Source: Rhodocyclaceae bacterium
GTDB lineage: Bacteria > Pseudomonadota > Gammaproteobacteria > Burkholderiales > Rhodocyclaceae
Direction: 5' to 3'
DNA length: 64,000 bases
NCBI GenBank assembly: GCA_004379165.1
Contig: NKXK01000024.1
Span: 62,001 to 126,000, forward strand
The position numbers were made by a program, and so were the translations under genes. Positions 8,547-21,041 of the stretch are shown piece by piece. The notes beneath the pieces were generated by a model that did no database searches, was not told the origin of the DNA, and saw only the letters and a list, made by a program, of their open reading frames with translations. Each line of letters begins with the position of its first letter. Position 1 is the stretch's first letter.

Positions 8547-10721
8547 TCACACCGGCGTCAGCTTGGCGTATTCCAGCGCCAGCCACTTCATGCCGGTTCC
8601 ACCGCCGAAATTGACCTGTACCCGCGCATCGTCGCCGCGACCTTCGGTGGCGACGATAACGCCAAGACCGAACTTGGCGTGCTCGACCGACTGGCCGACA
8701 CGCAGCCCGCCAGCCTCTGTGGCCGCAGCGTAGCCTGACTGGCCACCGCCGTAACCTCCGCCATAGCTTTCCTGGCCGGCTCGCGTCGCAGCCACGCGCT
8801 TGTTGAGCTTGAGCAGCAGGGCTTCCGGGATTTCTTCCAGGAAGGCCGAGGGCGCGCAGTAGCGCGTCTGGCCGTGCAGCATGCGCGTCTGCGCGCAGGC
8901 GAGGTAGAGGCGCTGGCGGGCGCGGGTGACGGCTACGTACATCAGCCGCCGCTCTTCCTCCAGCCCGTCCTGGCCTTCATTCACCGCATTGTCGTGCGGG
9001 AAGAGGCCCTGCTCCAGCCCGGTGATGAAGACAACGTCGAACTCCAGCCCCTTGGCGGCGTGCACGCTCATCAGCTGCACCGCCTCCTGCCCCTCGCCGG
9101 CCTGATGCTCGCCGGATTCCAGCGAGGCGTGGGCAAGGAAGGAGGCAAGCGCACCGCCTTCGCCCTCGACCGACATCACTACGCCGTCGTCGTCGACGAA
9201 GGTGGCAGCGGCGTTGATCAGTTCATCGAGGTTTTCCAGCCGTTCCTGGCCTTCCTTCTCCAGCCGGTAGTGCTGGGCGAGGCCGGATTTCTCGATGACA
9301 TGCTCGATGATTTCCGGCAGCGGCAGCTTGTCGGTTTCACTGCGCAGCGTTTCGATCAGTCGGATGAAGGCGCCGACGGTCTGCCCGGCCTTGCCGGACA
9401 GCGAGGCAGCGGCGTTGTAGAGGCTGGAATTGGTCTGGTGGGCGGCCGCCTGCAGGTTTTCCAGCGAACGGGCGCCGATGCCGCGGGTCGGGAAATTGAC
9501 GACGCGCAGGAAGGCGGTGTCGTCGTCCGGGTTGCCCAACAGGCGCAAGTAGGCCAGCGCATGCTTGATTTCCTGCCGCTCGAAGAAGCGCAGGCCACCG
9601 TAGACCTTGTACGGCACGCTATTGGTGAACAGTTCATGCTCCAGCACCCGCGACTGGGCGTTGGAGCGATAGAGGATGGCGATCTGCGTCGGCGGCAGGC
9701 CATCGCGCACCAGTTCGCGGATTTCTTCGACGACAAAACGCGCTTCGTCGAGATCGGACCAGGCTTCGAAGGCGCGGATCGGCTCGCCTTCGCCGGCGTC
9801 GGTCCACAGGTTCTTGCCCAGGCGGTCGCGGTTGTTCTTGATGATGGCGTTGGCAGCAGCGAGGATGTTGCCGTGCGAACGGTAGTTCTGCTCGAGCCGG
9901 ATGATGTTGTCGCCGCAATAGTCACGCTCGAACTCGCGCATGTTGCCCACTTCGGCGCCACGGAAGCGGTAGATCGACTGGTCGTCGTCGCCGACCGCAA
10001 AAACCTTGGCCCCGCCACCGGCCAGCAGTTGCAGCCAGACGTATTGCAGACGGTTGGTGTCCTGGAACTCATCGACCAGGATATGGCGGAAGCGTTGCTG
10101 GTAGTGCGTGCGCAGCGGCTCGTTGCGCTGCAGCAGCTCGTAACAGCGCAACAGCAGCTCGGCAAAGTCGCAGACGCCCTCGCGGTTGCACTGCGCCTCG
10201 TACTCGGCATAGATATCGACGCGTTTTTGCGTGTAGTGGTCGTAGACCTCGGCCTGCGCGGCGCGGATGCCCTGCTCCTTGTGGGCATTGATGAAATGGC
10301 ACAGTTCGCGCGGCGGATATTTCTCGTCGTCGATGTTCAGGTTCTTGAGCAGGCGCTTGACCATCGCCAGCTGGTCAGCGGAATCGAGGATCTGGAAGCT
10401 CTGCGGCAGGCCGGCCTCGCGGTAGTGCGCGCGCAGCAGGCGGTTGCACAGCCCGTGGAAAGTGCCGATCCACATGCCGCGGACGTTGATCGGCACCAGC
10501 GACGACAGCCGCGCCGTCATTTCCTTGGCCGCCTTGTTGGTAAACGTCACCGCCAACACCCCGTGCGGCCCAACCTGGCCGGTGGAAATCAGCCAGGCAA
10601 TGCGGGTGGTCAACACCCGCGTCTTGCCACTGCCGGCGCCGGCAAGAATCAGCGCGTGCACGGTGGGTAGCGTCACGGCCTGCAGCTGCGGGGGATTGAG
10701 TTTGGCGAGGAGGTCAGACAT
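8547..10721 (-). CDS. uvrD: DNA helicase II, UvrD/Rep superfamily 1A
   Basis: 724 residues with the full set of SF1A motifs: Walker A AGAGSGKT near residue 29, TFTNKAAKEM (Ia), VDEFQDTN (II), VGDDDQSIYRFRGA (III), LEQNYRS (IV), VQLMSVHAAKGLEFDVVF (V) and YVAVTRARQRL (VI). The Gly/Tyr-rich linker and C-terminal GQSVEHAKFGLGVI...KWLALEYAKL segment match the UvrD tail that contacts RNA polymerase. It unwinds 3'-5' in nucleotide-excision and mismatch repair. Divergent from the small gene at 10968. Confidence 0.95.
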   Translation of the reverse strand: MSDLLAKLNPPQLQAVTLPTVHALILAGAGSGKTRVLTTRIAWLISTGQVGPHGVLAVTFTNKAAKEMTARLSSLVPINVRGMWIGTFHGLCNRLLRAHYREAGLPQSFQILDSADQLAMVKRLLKNLNIDDEKYPPRELCHFINAHKEQGIRAAQAEVYDHYTQKRVDIYAEYEAQCNREGVCDFAELLLRCYELLQRNEPLRTHYQQRFRHILVDEFQDTNRLQYVWLQLLAGGGAKVFAVGDDDQSIYRFRGAEVGNMREFERDYCGDNIIRLEQNYRSHGNILAAANAIIKNNRDRLGKNLWTDAGEGEPIRAFEAWSDLDEARFVVEEIRELVRDGLPPTQIAILYRSNAQSRVLEHELFTNSVPYKVYGGLRFFERQEIKHALAYLRLLGNPDDDTAFLRVVNFPTRGIGARSLENLQAAAHQTNSSLYNAAASLSGKAGQTVGAFIRLIETLRSETDKLPLPEIIEHVIEKSGLAQHYRLEKEGQERLENLDELINAAATFVDDDGVVMSVEGEGGALASFLAHASLESGEHQAGEGQEAVQLMSVHAAKGLEFDVVFITGLEQGLFPHDNAVNEGQDGLEEERRLMYVAVTRARQRLYLACAQTRMLHGQTRYCAPSAFLEEIPEALLLKLNKRVAATRAGQESYGGGYGGGQSGYAAATEAGGLRVGQSVEHAKFGLGVIVATEGRGDDARVQVNFGGGTGMKWLALEYAKLTPV

Positions 10722-10805
10722 GAACTATTTCACGAAAAATTATTACGAAAGGCTTAGAATATCGCCCCAACTGAAAACGGTATCGACGCTTGGCGCCTGT
10801 TGCAA

Positions 10806-10821
10806 TTGTGCAACGCAACAA
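10806..10821. promoter_or_regulatory. Imperfect PhaR-like operator
   Basis: TTGTGCAACGCAACAA matches the TGC-N3-GCA core of the palindromes at 53432 and 36848 with one change in the flank. It lies in the divergent uvrD / 114-aa gene gap. Functional assignment is inference. Confidence 0.35.
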
Positions 10822-10864
10822 CGCAGCAAAACAATTCGTTACGTGATTTTTCAGGCACCCGAAG

Positions 10865-10897
10865 TATACTGGCGACAAATAATATTGCAGTGCACAA
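10865..10897 (+). promoter_or_regulatory. Putative -10 (TATACT) and PhaR-like operator for the small gene
   Basis: TATACT at 10865-10870 could be a -10 hexamer. TGCAGTGCACAA at 10886-10897 fits the TGC-R-N-Y-GCA-S-M-A pattern reported for PhaR of Paracoccus (recalled, not looked up). It would lie near the transcription start, a typical repressor position. No convincing -35 is seen. Confidence 0.4.
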
Positions 10898-10967
10898 AAC
10901 TTTTAGCCCACAAGGCAGTCGATTAGCAGACCGTGGTTATCCCCACGTGAAATCAAGGAGTAACAGC

Positions 10968-11312
10968 ATGTTGAAAGCCCCGAAAATCCTGCCCTGGATC
11001 GCCAGGAAAGCCGGCATCAGCGACGAACTGGTCCTTAAACTGTGGCGCCGCGCCATCAGCGAAGCCGAATTTCTCACCGGCAAGGCCGACGGCCCCGAAT
11101 ACTGGGGGCTGGCGGTTGAACGTTTCCTCAGCATCGTCGAGGACGAAGTCGGCACCACGCCCGAATACACACTGACACGGGCACCGCGCCTGTCCTGGAT
11201 GTGGCATCACCAGACCCGGATGTCGCTGCTGTCGCTGATGGCGGCTCAAAACGCCTACCGCTTCTGGCAGAACACCTGGGAAAACTTCACCACGCAGCAG
11301 CGCGCCGCCTGA
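10968..11312 (+). CDS. Small conserved-looking protein of unknown function, possibly PHA-linked
   Basis: 114 residues from an ATG with AAGGAG seven bases upstream. The protein starts MLKAPKILPWIARKAGISDE, is mostly alpha-helical in character, and has no signal peptide or membrane span. The C-terminal half is rich in Trp, Met and Gln (SWMWHHQTRMSLLSLMAAQN). I do not recognise a domain. Its upstream region carries two TGC-N3-GCA sites like the one in front of the phasin gene at 53575, so a role in polyhydroxyalkanoate metabolism is a reasonable guess but only that. Confidence 0.75.
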   Translation: MLKAPKILPWIARKAGISDELVLKLWRRAISEAEFLTGKADGPEYWGLAVERFLSIVEDEVGTTPEYTLTRAPRLSWMWHHQTRMSLLSLMAAQNAYRFWQNTWENFTTQQRAA

Positions 11313-11384
11313 TTCCCGCCCCGCAGGACATTGATCCGGCGCCCCCGACGAGCGGCCGAGTAGTAAAGCTGGCACCCGCGGGAC

Positions 11385-14961
<3,577 letters not shown>

Positions 14962-14969
14962 GGCCAATC

Positions 14970-15497
14970 ATGCCGCTGTCCCGCCGCCGCTTCATCGCCG
15001 CCACGCTGCCCGCCCTGCTGCTGGGCGGCTGTGGCTTCCGACTGCGCGGTTCGGGCAGCGGCAACCTGCCCTACAAGACGATGTATATCGCCCTGCCGGA
15101 AACCGCCGATGTGCGGGTCTGGCTGGAGCGCTACATCAAGGCGGCAGGCAGCACAGAGATCGTCGATGACGGCAAGGCAGCCGAAGCGATCTTCCAGCAG
15201 ATCACTGACAGCCGCCTGAAAACCATCCTCAGCGTCAACGCCCAGGGCCGCGTGCGCGAATACCGGCTGCAACTGACCTACAGTTTCCGCGTCACCAACT
15301 CCAAGGGCCAGATCCTGATCCCGCCCAACGAAATCCAGCTCAGCCGCGATATCAGTTTCGACGACTCGAACATTCTCGCCAAGGATCTCGAAGAAGGTCT
15401 GCTCTGGCGCGACATGAACAATGATCTGGTCAACCAGATCATGCGCCGGCTGACCATCATCAAGCCGAAGAACCCCGACGAAGAAGACGACGAGTAA
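14970..15497 (+). CDS. lptE: LPS-assembly lipoprotein LptE
   Basis: 175 residues with a lipobox ALLLGGC (Cys21) and the LptE start CGFRLRGSGSGNLPYKTMYIALPE. LptE plugs the LptD barrel in the outer membrane and is needed to place lipopolysaccharide at the surface. The signal peptide carries SRRRFI, which resembles a twin-arginine motif, though LptE is normally Sec-exported. The stop overlaps the holA start by one base. Position between leuS and holA is the conserved proteobacterial arrangement. Confidence 0.93.
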   Translation: MPLSRRRFIAATLPALLLGGCGFRLRGSGSGNLPYKTMYIALPETADVRVWLERYIKAAGSTEIVDDGKAAEAIFQQITDSRLKTILSVNAQGRVREYRLQLTYSFRVTNSKGQILIPPNEIQLSRDISFDDSNILAKDLEEGLLWRDMNNDLVNQIMRRLTIIKPKNPDEEDDE

Positions 15498-16525
15498 TGC
15501 TGCTCAAGGGCGAACAGCTGTCGGCGCACCTCGAACGCGAGTTGCGGCCGTTGTATGTGCTCTACGGCGACGACCCGCTGCTCGTTCTCGAAGCTGCTGA
15601 TGCCATCCGCGCCAAAGCCCGCACCAGCGGCTACACCGAACGCGAAGTTCTCACCGTGCTGCCGCAATTCGATTGGGGACAACTGCTCGCTGCCGGCGGC
15701 AACATGTCCCTGTTTGGCGACCGCAAGCTGATTGACCTGCGCATCCCCACCGGCAAACCGGGCAAGGAAGGCAGCACCGCGCTGCAGCAATGGTGCGGCA
15801 AGCTGTCGCCCGACAACCTGCTGCTGATCACCCTGCCCGAACTCGACTGGCGCGAGGAAAAAGCAGCGTGGTTCACCTCGCTGGCCAATGCCGGCGTTGC
15901 CATCAAGCTCAATGCCCCGCCGCTGCTGGAGCTGCCCAGCTGGATCTCCGGCCGCCTCCGCCGGCAACAGCAGACGGTGGATATGGAAGGCCTGAAATTC
16001 ATCGCCGAGCGGGTTGAAGGCAACCTGCTGGCGGCGCATCAGGAAATCCAGAAGCTGGCCCTGCTCTACCCCGCCGGCAAACTCAGCCTGCAGCAGGTGC
16101 GCGACGCCGTGCTCAACGTCGCCCGCTACGACCTCGACGGCCTGCGCGAAGCGTTGCTCGCCGGCGATGTCGGGCGCCTGACCCGCACCCTAGACGGCCT
16201 GATGCAGGAAGGCGAAGCGCCACCGCTGGTGCTCTGGGCGATGAGCGAGGAAATCCGCGCCCTGGCCGGCATCCGCGCCGGCCTCGATGCCGGGCGGCCG
16301 ATTGACCTGTTGCTCAAGGACGCCAAAGTCTGGGGACCACGGGCCGTGCCGGTAAAAAAAGCCGTGCAGCGCCTCAACAGCACGACGCTGGAGGCAGCAC
16401 TGCGCGACACTGGCCACATTGACCGCATGGCCAAGGGCGCGGCCCAGGGCAACATCTGGGAAGCCTTCCTGCGCCTTGGACTGCGCCTCTGCGGACAGAA
16501 GACAGCGAGCCCGCTCAGCGTGTAA
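15497..16525 (+). CDS. holA: DNA polymerase III subunit delta
   Basis: 342 residues, beginning MLLKGEQLSAHLERELRPLYVLYGDDPLLVLEAADAIRA, the HolA family start. The sequence covers the delta nucleotide-binding-like fold and C-terminal collar domain. Delta opens the beta sliding clamp within the clamp loader. Translationally coupled to lptE (TAATG). In related genomes proA usually follows; here about 3 kb of decayed genes intervene. Confidence 0.95.
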   Translation: MLLKGEQLSAHLERELRPLYVLYGDDPLLVLEAADAIRAKARTSGYTEREVLTVLPQFDWGQLLAAGGNMSLFGDRKLIDLRIPTGKPGKEGSTALQQWCGKLSPDNLLLITLPELDWREEKAAWFTSLANAGVAIKLNAPPLLELPSWISGRLRRQQQTVDMEGLKFIAERVEGNLLAAHQEIQKLALLYPAGKLSLQQVRDAVLNVARYDLDGLREALLAGDVGRLTRTLDGLMQEGEAPPLVLWAMSEEIRALAGIRAGLDAGRPIDLLLKDAKVWGPRAVPVKKAVQRLNSTTLEAALRDTGHIDRMAKGAAQGNIWEAFLRLGLRLCGQKTASPLSV

Positions 16526-16577
16526 GCTACGCTCTGGAGAATCCTCCCGGGGGGAAATAATGCATACCTAGCTACGC

Positions 16578-16945
16578 ATGACACCGTCCTTGGCCTGGAT
16601 GTGCGCAATCGCGCTGCTTGCGCAGCCGTCAGCCCGGACTGCCGACACCGTCGGCAACCTCTTGCCGCTGTCGCCCTACGAACTGCTGGCGACAGCCGTC
16701 GTCACCGCCTCGCGCCGCGCCGAGGGCCGCGAGCAGATGCGTGACCGCCGCCACAAGAGCCTCGCCGCTCTGCGCGAAGACCTACCCGGTGTCGATTTCC
16801 AGCGGGCCACCCGCTCGTCGCGATACAACAACTTCGTCTTTCAGGGCCACGTTAGTAATAACAAGATCCTGATCCTGCTCGACGGCGTGTGCATCGACCA
16901 CCCCGCTGGCGGCAAGATTCCGGTCGCTGAAATCCGGATCGATGA
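16578..16945 (+). pseudogene. TonB-dependent receptor, N-terminal remnant
   Basis: The reading starts MTPSLAWMCAIALLAQPSAR (signal peptide) and continues through AVVTASRRAEGREQM and LPGVDFQRATRSSRYNNFVFQG to KILILLDGVCIDHPAGGKIPVAEI, the plug domain of an outer-membrane receptor. The match ends at about 16940, where sequence jumps into histidine-kinase coding in another frame. Only about 120 of an expected 600-700 residues remain, with no barrel, so it cannot function. Confidence 0.75.
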
Positions 16946-17625
16946 ATGCCGTCATCGGCCTGTCGCGCATGGTGCTCGACTCACCGCTCAATGCCCTGCA
17001 GTGTGAGTACCTCGAACAGGTACTGCGCTCGTCGGACACCCTGCCCAGCAGCATCAACGACATTCTCGATTACTCGAAGATCGAAGCCGGTGCGATGTCA
17101 CTTAAAACGGCCGAGTTCGGCACCGACGAGATCTTCAGTGCCCTCGACAGCCTGTTTGCTGCGCGCGCCAGCCGATCCGGCTAAAACCCGACGCCGACCT
17201 CCCGAAGCGGCTATCAGGGGACGCGCTGCGTCTCGGGCAAATCCTGATCAATCTGGTCGGCAATGTACTAAAGTTCACCGCCAGCGGCGAAATTGCCGTC
17301 AGCGCATGCTGCATCGGCGAACTGCCGGACGAACGCCTCAACCTGGAGTTTGCCGTCAGCGACATCGGCATCGCGCCCGAGCATCAGGCCACGCTGTTCG
17401 CACCCTCTACCCAGGCCGACAGCAGCATTACCCGCCGCTACGGCGGCACCGGCCTCGTGCTGGCCATCTACCGGCAACTGGTCGAACAGATGGGGGGCGG
17501 GATCAGCGTCAATAGCGAACCTGGCAAGGGCAGCACCTTCCGCTTCAACGTCATCCTCCATCGTGCAACCGAAGCAGCGCCGCCCCGTGTTGCTGCGGTG
17601 AACCCGAAAAAGCCGCAGAAAATTG
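16942..17625 (+). pseudogene. Hybrid histidine kinase remnant (HisKA and HATPase parts)
   Basis: The first part reads MNAVIGLSRMVLDSP, the sequence that normally follows the phosphoacceptor SHEIRTP motif. It runs to INDILDYSKIEAGAMSL and then stops at 17184. Continuing in the next frame from about 17170 are LRLGQILINLVGN (N box), a degraded VSDIGIAPEH (G1), RYGGTGLVLAIYRQLVEQMGG (G2) and GKGSTFRFNVILHR. The sensor region and the catalytic His are absent, at least one frameshift is present, and copy 8 of the dispersed element interrupts the link to the receiver domain. Inactive. Confidence 0.8.
17593..17625 (-). repeat. Dispersed 33-bp element, copy 8 (at a kinase frameshift)
   Basis: CTGCGGTGAACCCGAAAAAG, spacer, GAAAATTG: reverse orientation. 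It sits exactly where the kinase frame (AAVNPKKPQK) is lost and the receiver-domain frame begins. Confidence 0.85.
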
Positions 17626-18486
17626 CCCCGCCGGGCAGGCGAACGGATTCTGGTTGTCGAAGACATCGCCATCAACCGCACCATCGCCGCCGCCCTGCTG
17701 CAGAAAGTCGGCTTCAGCGCGCTGACCGCCAATGATGGCGAGGCGGCGCTGGCGGCCCTCTCCCGGGACCCCGTCGCCCTCGTCCTGATGGATGTGCAAA
17801 TGCCGGTCATGGACGGCCTCACCGCGACCCGCGAGATCCGTGCCAACCCGCATTTGCGCGGCCTACCGGTCATTGCGATGACCGCCCACCCTACGGTCGA
17901 GGACCAGCGCCAGACGGCCGGCCTGCTGCTGCACATGAATCGCCCGACGTTCTACCTGCGCTCGCTGCACGATTTCCGCCGGGATTTTGCGAGCAGCACC
18001 CGGCACCTCGGCGAAGCCTTGATTGTCGGCCAATGGCCGGAAGCGCGGCGGCTGGCGCATTCGTTGCAATCCGTCGCTGGTAGCCTGGGGGCGCACCGCC
18101 TGTCCGAAGCCGCAAGGCGACTGGAAAATCTGCTGGCCAGCGGCAACGCCGACTTGGCAGCCCTCGAGGAGACCGAAGCCGCGCTCGGCGAAGTGCTTGA
18201 TGGCCTGATCCACCTGCCAGCGCTCCCCGCTGAAGCGCCTGCCGAAATTTCCGACACCCCGCAACTGCTGACAATGATCGAGGAACTGGCAAACCTCCTC
18301 GATCATGGAGATGCTCGCAGCGGAGGTGCCTGGCGCAGCTTGCAGTACGCCGCGCCAGCCGAGCACCAGGAAGCGCTTGGCGAAATCGAGTGGCTGATTG
18401 AAGATATCGAATACGGTGCAGTGCGTGACCTGCCGGGGCAGTGGCGCGCCCGCCGTGCCCCCTCCGCACAAAATACCGAGCCATGA
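17623..18486 (+). pseudogene. Receiver-Hpt remnant of the hybrid kinase
   Basis: An open frame beginning at a TTG inside the element reads RILVVEDIAINRTIAAALLQKVGF and LVLMDVQMPVMDGLTATREIR, a good receiver domain with phosphoacceptor Asp in LMDVQM. At IAMTAHPTVEDQRQ the receiver breaks off and the text jumps to a histidine-phosphotransfer-like helical domain (HLGEALIVGQWPEARRLAHSLQSVAGSLGAHRL; candidate His in AHSLQSV). It is probably the 3' part of the decayed kinase gene, with an internal deletion. It could still be translated as an orphan receiver/Hpt protein. ATGA overlap with the next gene. Confidence 0.65.
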
Positions 18487-19381
18487 ACCGGCAACAGACC
18501 GTTCTTATCGTCGATGACGAGAAATCCAACCGCGACCTGCTGACCGAGCTGCTGCAACCGGACTGTCGCATCATCCTCGCCAAGAACGGACAGCAGGCGC
18601 TGGAGCGCGTGGCCGATCAGGCACACGACCTGATCCTCCTTGACGTGATGATGCCGGATATGGATGGTCACCAGTCATCCAGATCCTCAAGCACGACGAC
18701 AACACGCGCAAAATTCCGGCCATTTTCATTTCGGCGCTCGACAGTCCCGCTGACGAAGAACGCGGACTGGACCTCGGCGCCGTCGATTACATCACCAAAC
18801 CCTTCCTCCCGTCGATCGTCCGCAAATGCGTACGCAACCATTTGCTATCGGTGCATCAGCGACACCAGCTGGCGAAACTGGCGATGATCGACAGCCTGAC
18901 CGAAATCGCCAATCGCCGCCGCTACGATGTTGCACCGGAAGATGAATGGCGGCGCTGCGGCCGCAATGGCAGCCCGCTGTCGCTGATCGTCGTCGATGTC
19001 GATCACTTCCTGGCCTGCAACGACCACCTCGGCCATGCCGAGGGTGATGTCGTGTGGCGCCGGGTTGCCGATACCCTGCAGCAGACGGGCGGCCGCCCCG
19101 GCGATCTGGTCGCCCGCTACGGAGGCGAAGAGTTCGTGATGTTCTTGCCGGAAATCGACACCGTAGCCGGCGAACCGCTGGCGCAGGAAGCGCGCCCGGG
19201 CGTCGAGGCGCAGCAGATACGCCATCCGGCATCGCCGGTACCGGCTTGGGTCAGCATCAGTCTGGGTGGAAAAACCGTCATCCCGGGCGATGCGACGGCT
19301 GGCCCGGAGTTTTTCCGCGGCGCCGATACTGCCCTGTACATCGCCAAGGCGACGGGGCGCAACAAGCTGGCCTGGCGTTAA
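18483..19381 (+). pseudogene. Response regulator with GGDEF domain, frameshifted
   Basis: Starts MNRQQTVLIVDDEKSNRDLLTELL and reaches LILLDVMMPDMDGHQ in one frame, then continues as VIQILKHDDNTRKIPAIFISALDSPADEERGLDLGAVDYITKPF in another. Loss of a single G near 18672 (CACCAGTC for an expected CACCAGGTC) explains the shift. Downstream is a diguanylate cyclase domain with IDSLTEIANRRRYD, NDHLGHAEGD and the active-site RYGGEEF. A degraded stretch follows (LAQEARPGVEAQQIRHP). It would have made c-di-GMP in response to phosphorylation. Confidence 0.8.
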
Positions 19382-19422
19382 AGCCGCCTCACCCGGCTGT
19401 CAGCGCCGGGTGGCATGGAGGA

Positions 19423-19659
19423 TCAGGCCGCCTTGTCGGCAGCGGGTTCGTCCGGTTCGAGGTCTTCCCAGATGCAGGAACACTCCTTGCGGACATCATG
19501 CAGGCCCGGCTTGGCCTCGCCTTGCACCAGGCATTCGCCCTCGCAACCCTCGGCGACCACCACCACCTTCATGTCTTCATCTACCCGGCGTTCGCCATCC
19601 CAGTAGCTGCAGGTTGCGCAGACCTTGACCTCGGTCGGCAGAATGATTTTTTCAGCCAT
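19423..19659 (-). CDS. Small cysteine-rich protein of unknown function
   Basis: 78 residues with GAGGACGAG just before the ATG. Begins [22 protein letters not shown] and has six Cys: CATC, CEGEC and CSC. The spacing suggests a small metal- or Fe-S-binding protein. It is acidic, without signal peptide or membrane span. I recognise no family. Lies just upstream of and divergent from proA. Confidence 0.65.
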   Translation of the reverse strand: MAEKIILPTEVKVCATCSYWDGERRVDEDMKVVVVAEGCEGECLVQGEAKPGLHDVRKECSCIWEDLEPDEPAADKAA

Positions 19660-19739
19660 CTCGTCCTCGATGGAAAGCCCTGTTGTCGTTGCGGATAAGA
19701 GTTTACCCGCTTGCAGAAGTTCCCGCTGAATTAGCTGGC

Positions 19740-19745
19740 TATAAT
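19740..19745 (+). promoter_or_regulatory. -10 element (TATAAT) for proA
   Basis: Perfect TATAAT ending 27 bases before the proA ATG. TTGCAG at 19711 is 23 bases away, too far for a standard -35. Confidence 0.45.
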
Positions 19746-19772
19746 GATCTTTTTCGTACCGTCCGAACCATC

Positions 19773-21029
19773 ATGGATATCAAGCAATACATGCAAACCG
19801 TCGGTCGCCAGGCACGCAGTGCCTCACGCCGGCTGGCGACCGCCACCACCGCTGAGAAGAACGCGGCGCTGCTACATATCGCCAACGCCATCCGCCGCGA
19901 AAAGGCTACGCTGGTCGCCGCCAATGCCGAAGATCTGGCTGCCGCCCGTGCCGCCGGTCTGGAGCCGGCGATGCTCGACCGCCTGACGCTCTCCGAAAAG
20001 GGGGTCGATAGCATGGCCGAAGGCGTCGAACAGGTCGCCAAGCTCCCGGATCCGATTGGTGAGATGGGCGACTTCAAGTTCCGCCCCTCCGGCATCCAGG
20101 TCGGCAAGATGCGCGTGCCGCTCGGCGTCATCGGCATCATTTACGAAGCCCGCCCGAACGTCACCGCTGACGCCGCCGCGCTGTGCCTGAAGTCCGGCAA
20201 CGCCGCCATCCTGCGCGGCGGCTCGGAGGCGATCCGCTCCAATCGCGCCATTGCCGCGCTGGTTCAGGAAGGCCTCAAGGCGGCCGGCCTGCCCGCCGAG
20301 TGCGTGCAGGTGATCGACACCACCGACCGCGCCGCCGTCGGTGAACTGATCACCATGCGAGAATTTGTGGACGTCATCGTGCCGCGCGGCGGCAAGGGAC
20401 TGATCTCCCGCCTGCTGGCCGAATCACGCGTGCCGATGATCCAGCACCTCGACGGCAACTGCCACGTTTACCTCGAAGAGGAAGCCGATCCTAACAAGGC
20501 GCTGAAGATCGTCGAGAACGCCAAGACCCAGCGTTACGGCACCTGCAACACCGCCGAATCGCTGCTCGTCGACCGTGCCGTCGCTGCCATGCTGCTGCCG
20601 CCGATCGCCCACATGCTGACCGGCAAGGGCGTCGAGATCCGCGGCTGCGCCGAGACTTGCGCGCTGGTCAAGGAAGCCGTGCCGGCCAGCGACGAGGATT
20701 ACTACACCGAGTTCCTCGCACCGATCATCTCGGTCAAGGTTGTCGCCGACATTGATGAAGCCATCGCCCATATCAACCAGTATTCGTCGCACCACAGCGA
20801 AGCGATCGTCACCGAAAACCACCCGAAGGCGATGCGCTTCCTGCGCGAGGTCGATTCGTCATCGGTGATGATCAACGCCTCGACACGCTTTGCCGATGGC
20901 TTCGAGTACGGACTGGGTGCCGAAATTGGCATCTCGACCGACAAAATCCACGCCCGCGGTCCGGTCGGCCTCGAAGGCCTGACCAGTCAGAAGTGGATCG
21001 TGCTCGGCGACGGGCACGTTCGCGGCTGA
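19773..21029 (+). CDS. proA: Gamma-glutamyl phosphate reductase
   Basis: 418 residues from [20 protein letters not shown], full family length. It contains the aldehyde-dehydrogenase-like fold with [42 protein letters not shown] and the catalytic Cys region [16 protein letters not shown]. It reduces glutamyl-5-phosphate to the semialdehyde in proline synthesis. A longer in-frame extension to 19683 lacks a start signal and overlaps the promoter. In related genomes it follows holA directly. Confidence 0.96.
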   Translation: MDIKQYMQTVGRQARSASRRLATATTAEKNAALLHIANAIRREKATLVAANAEDLAAARAAGLEPAMLDRLTLSEKGVDSMAEGVEQVAKLPDPIGEMGDFKFRPSGIQVGKMRVPLGVIGIIYEARPNVTADAAALCLKSGNAAILRGGSEAIRSNRAIAALVQEGLKAAGLPAECVQVIDTTDRAAVGELITMREFVDVIVPRGGKGLISRLLAESRVPMIQHLDGNCHVYLEEEADPNKALKIVENAKTQRYGTCNTAESLLVDRAVAAMLLPPIAHMLTGKGVEIRGCAETCALVKEAVPASDEDYYTEFLAPIISVKVVADIDEAIAHINQYSSHHSEAIVTENHPKAMRFLREVDSSSVMINASTRFADGFEYGLGAEIGISTDKIHARGPVGLEGLTSQKWIVLGDGHVRG

Positions 21030-21041
21030 TCACCGCGGGGC

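Noticed and set aside
16526-16577. Cobalamin riboswitch before the TonB-receptor remnant
   Set aside because: Only about 50 bases are available and no B12 box is seen.
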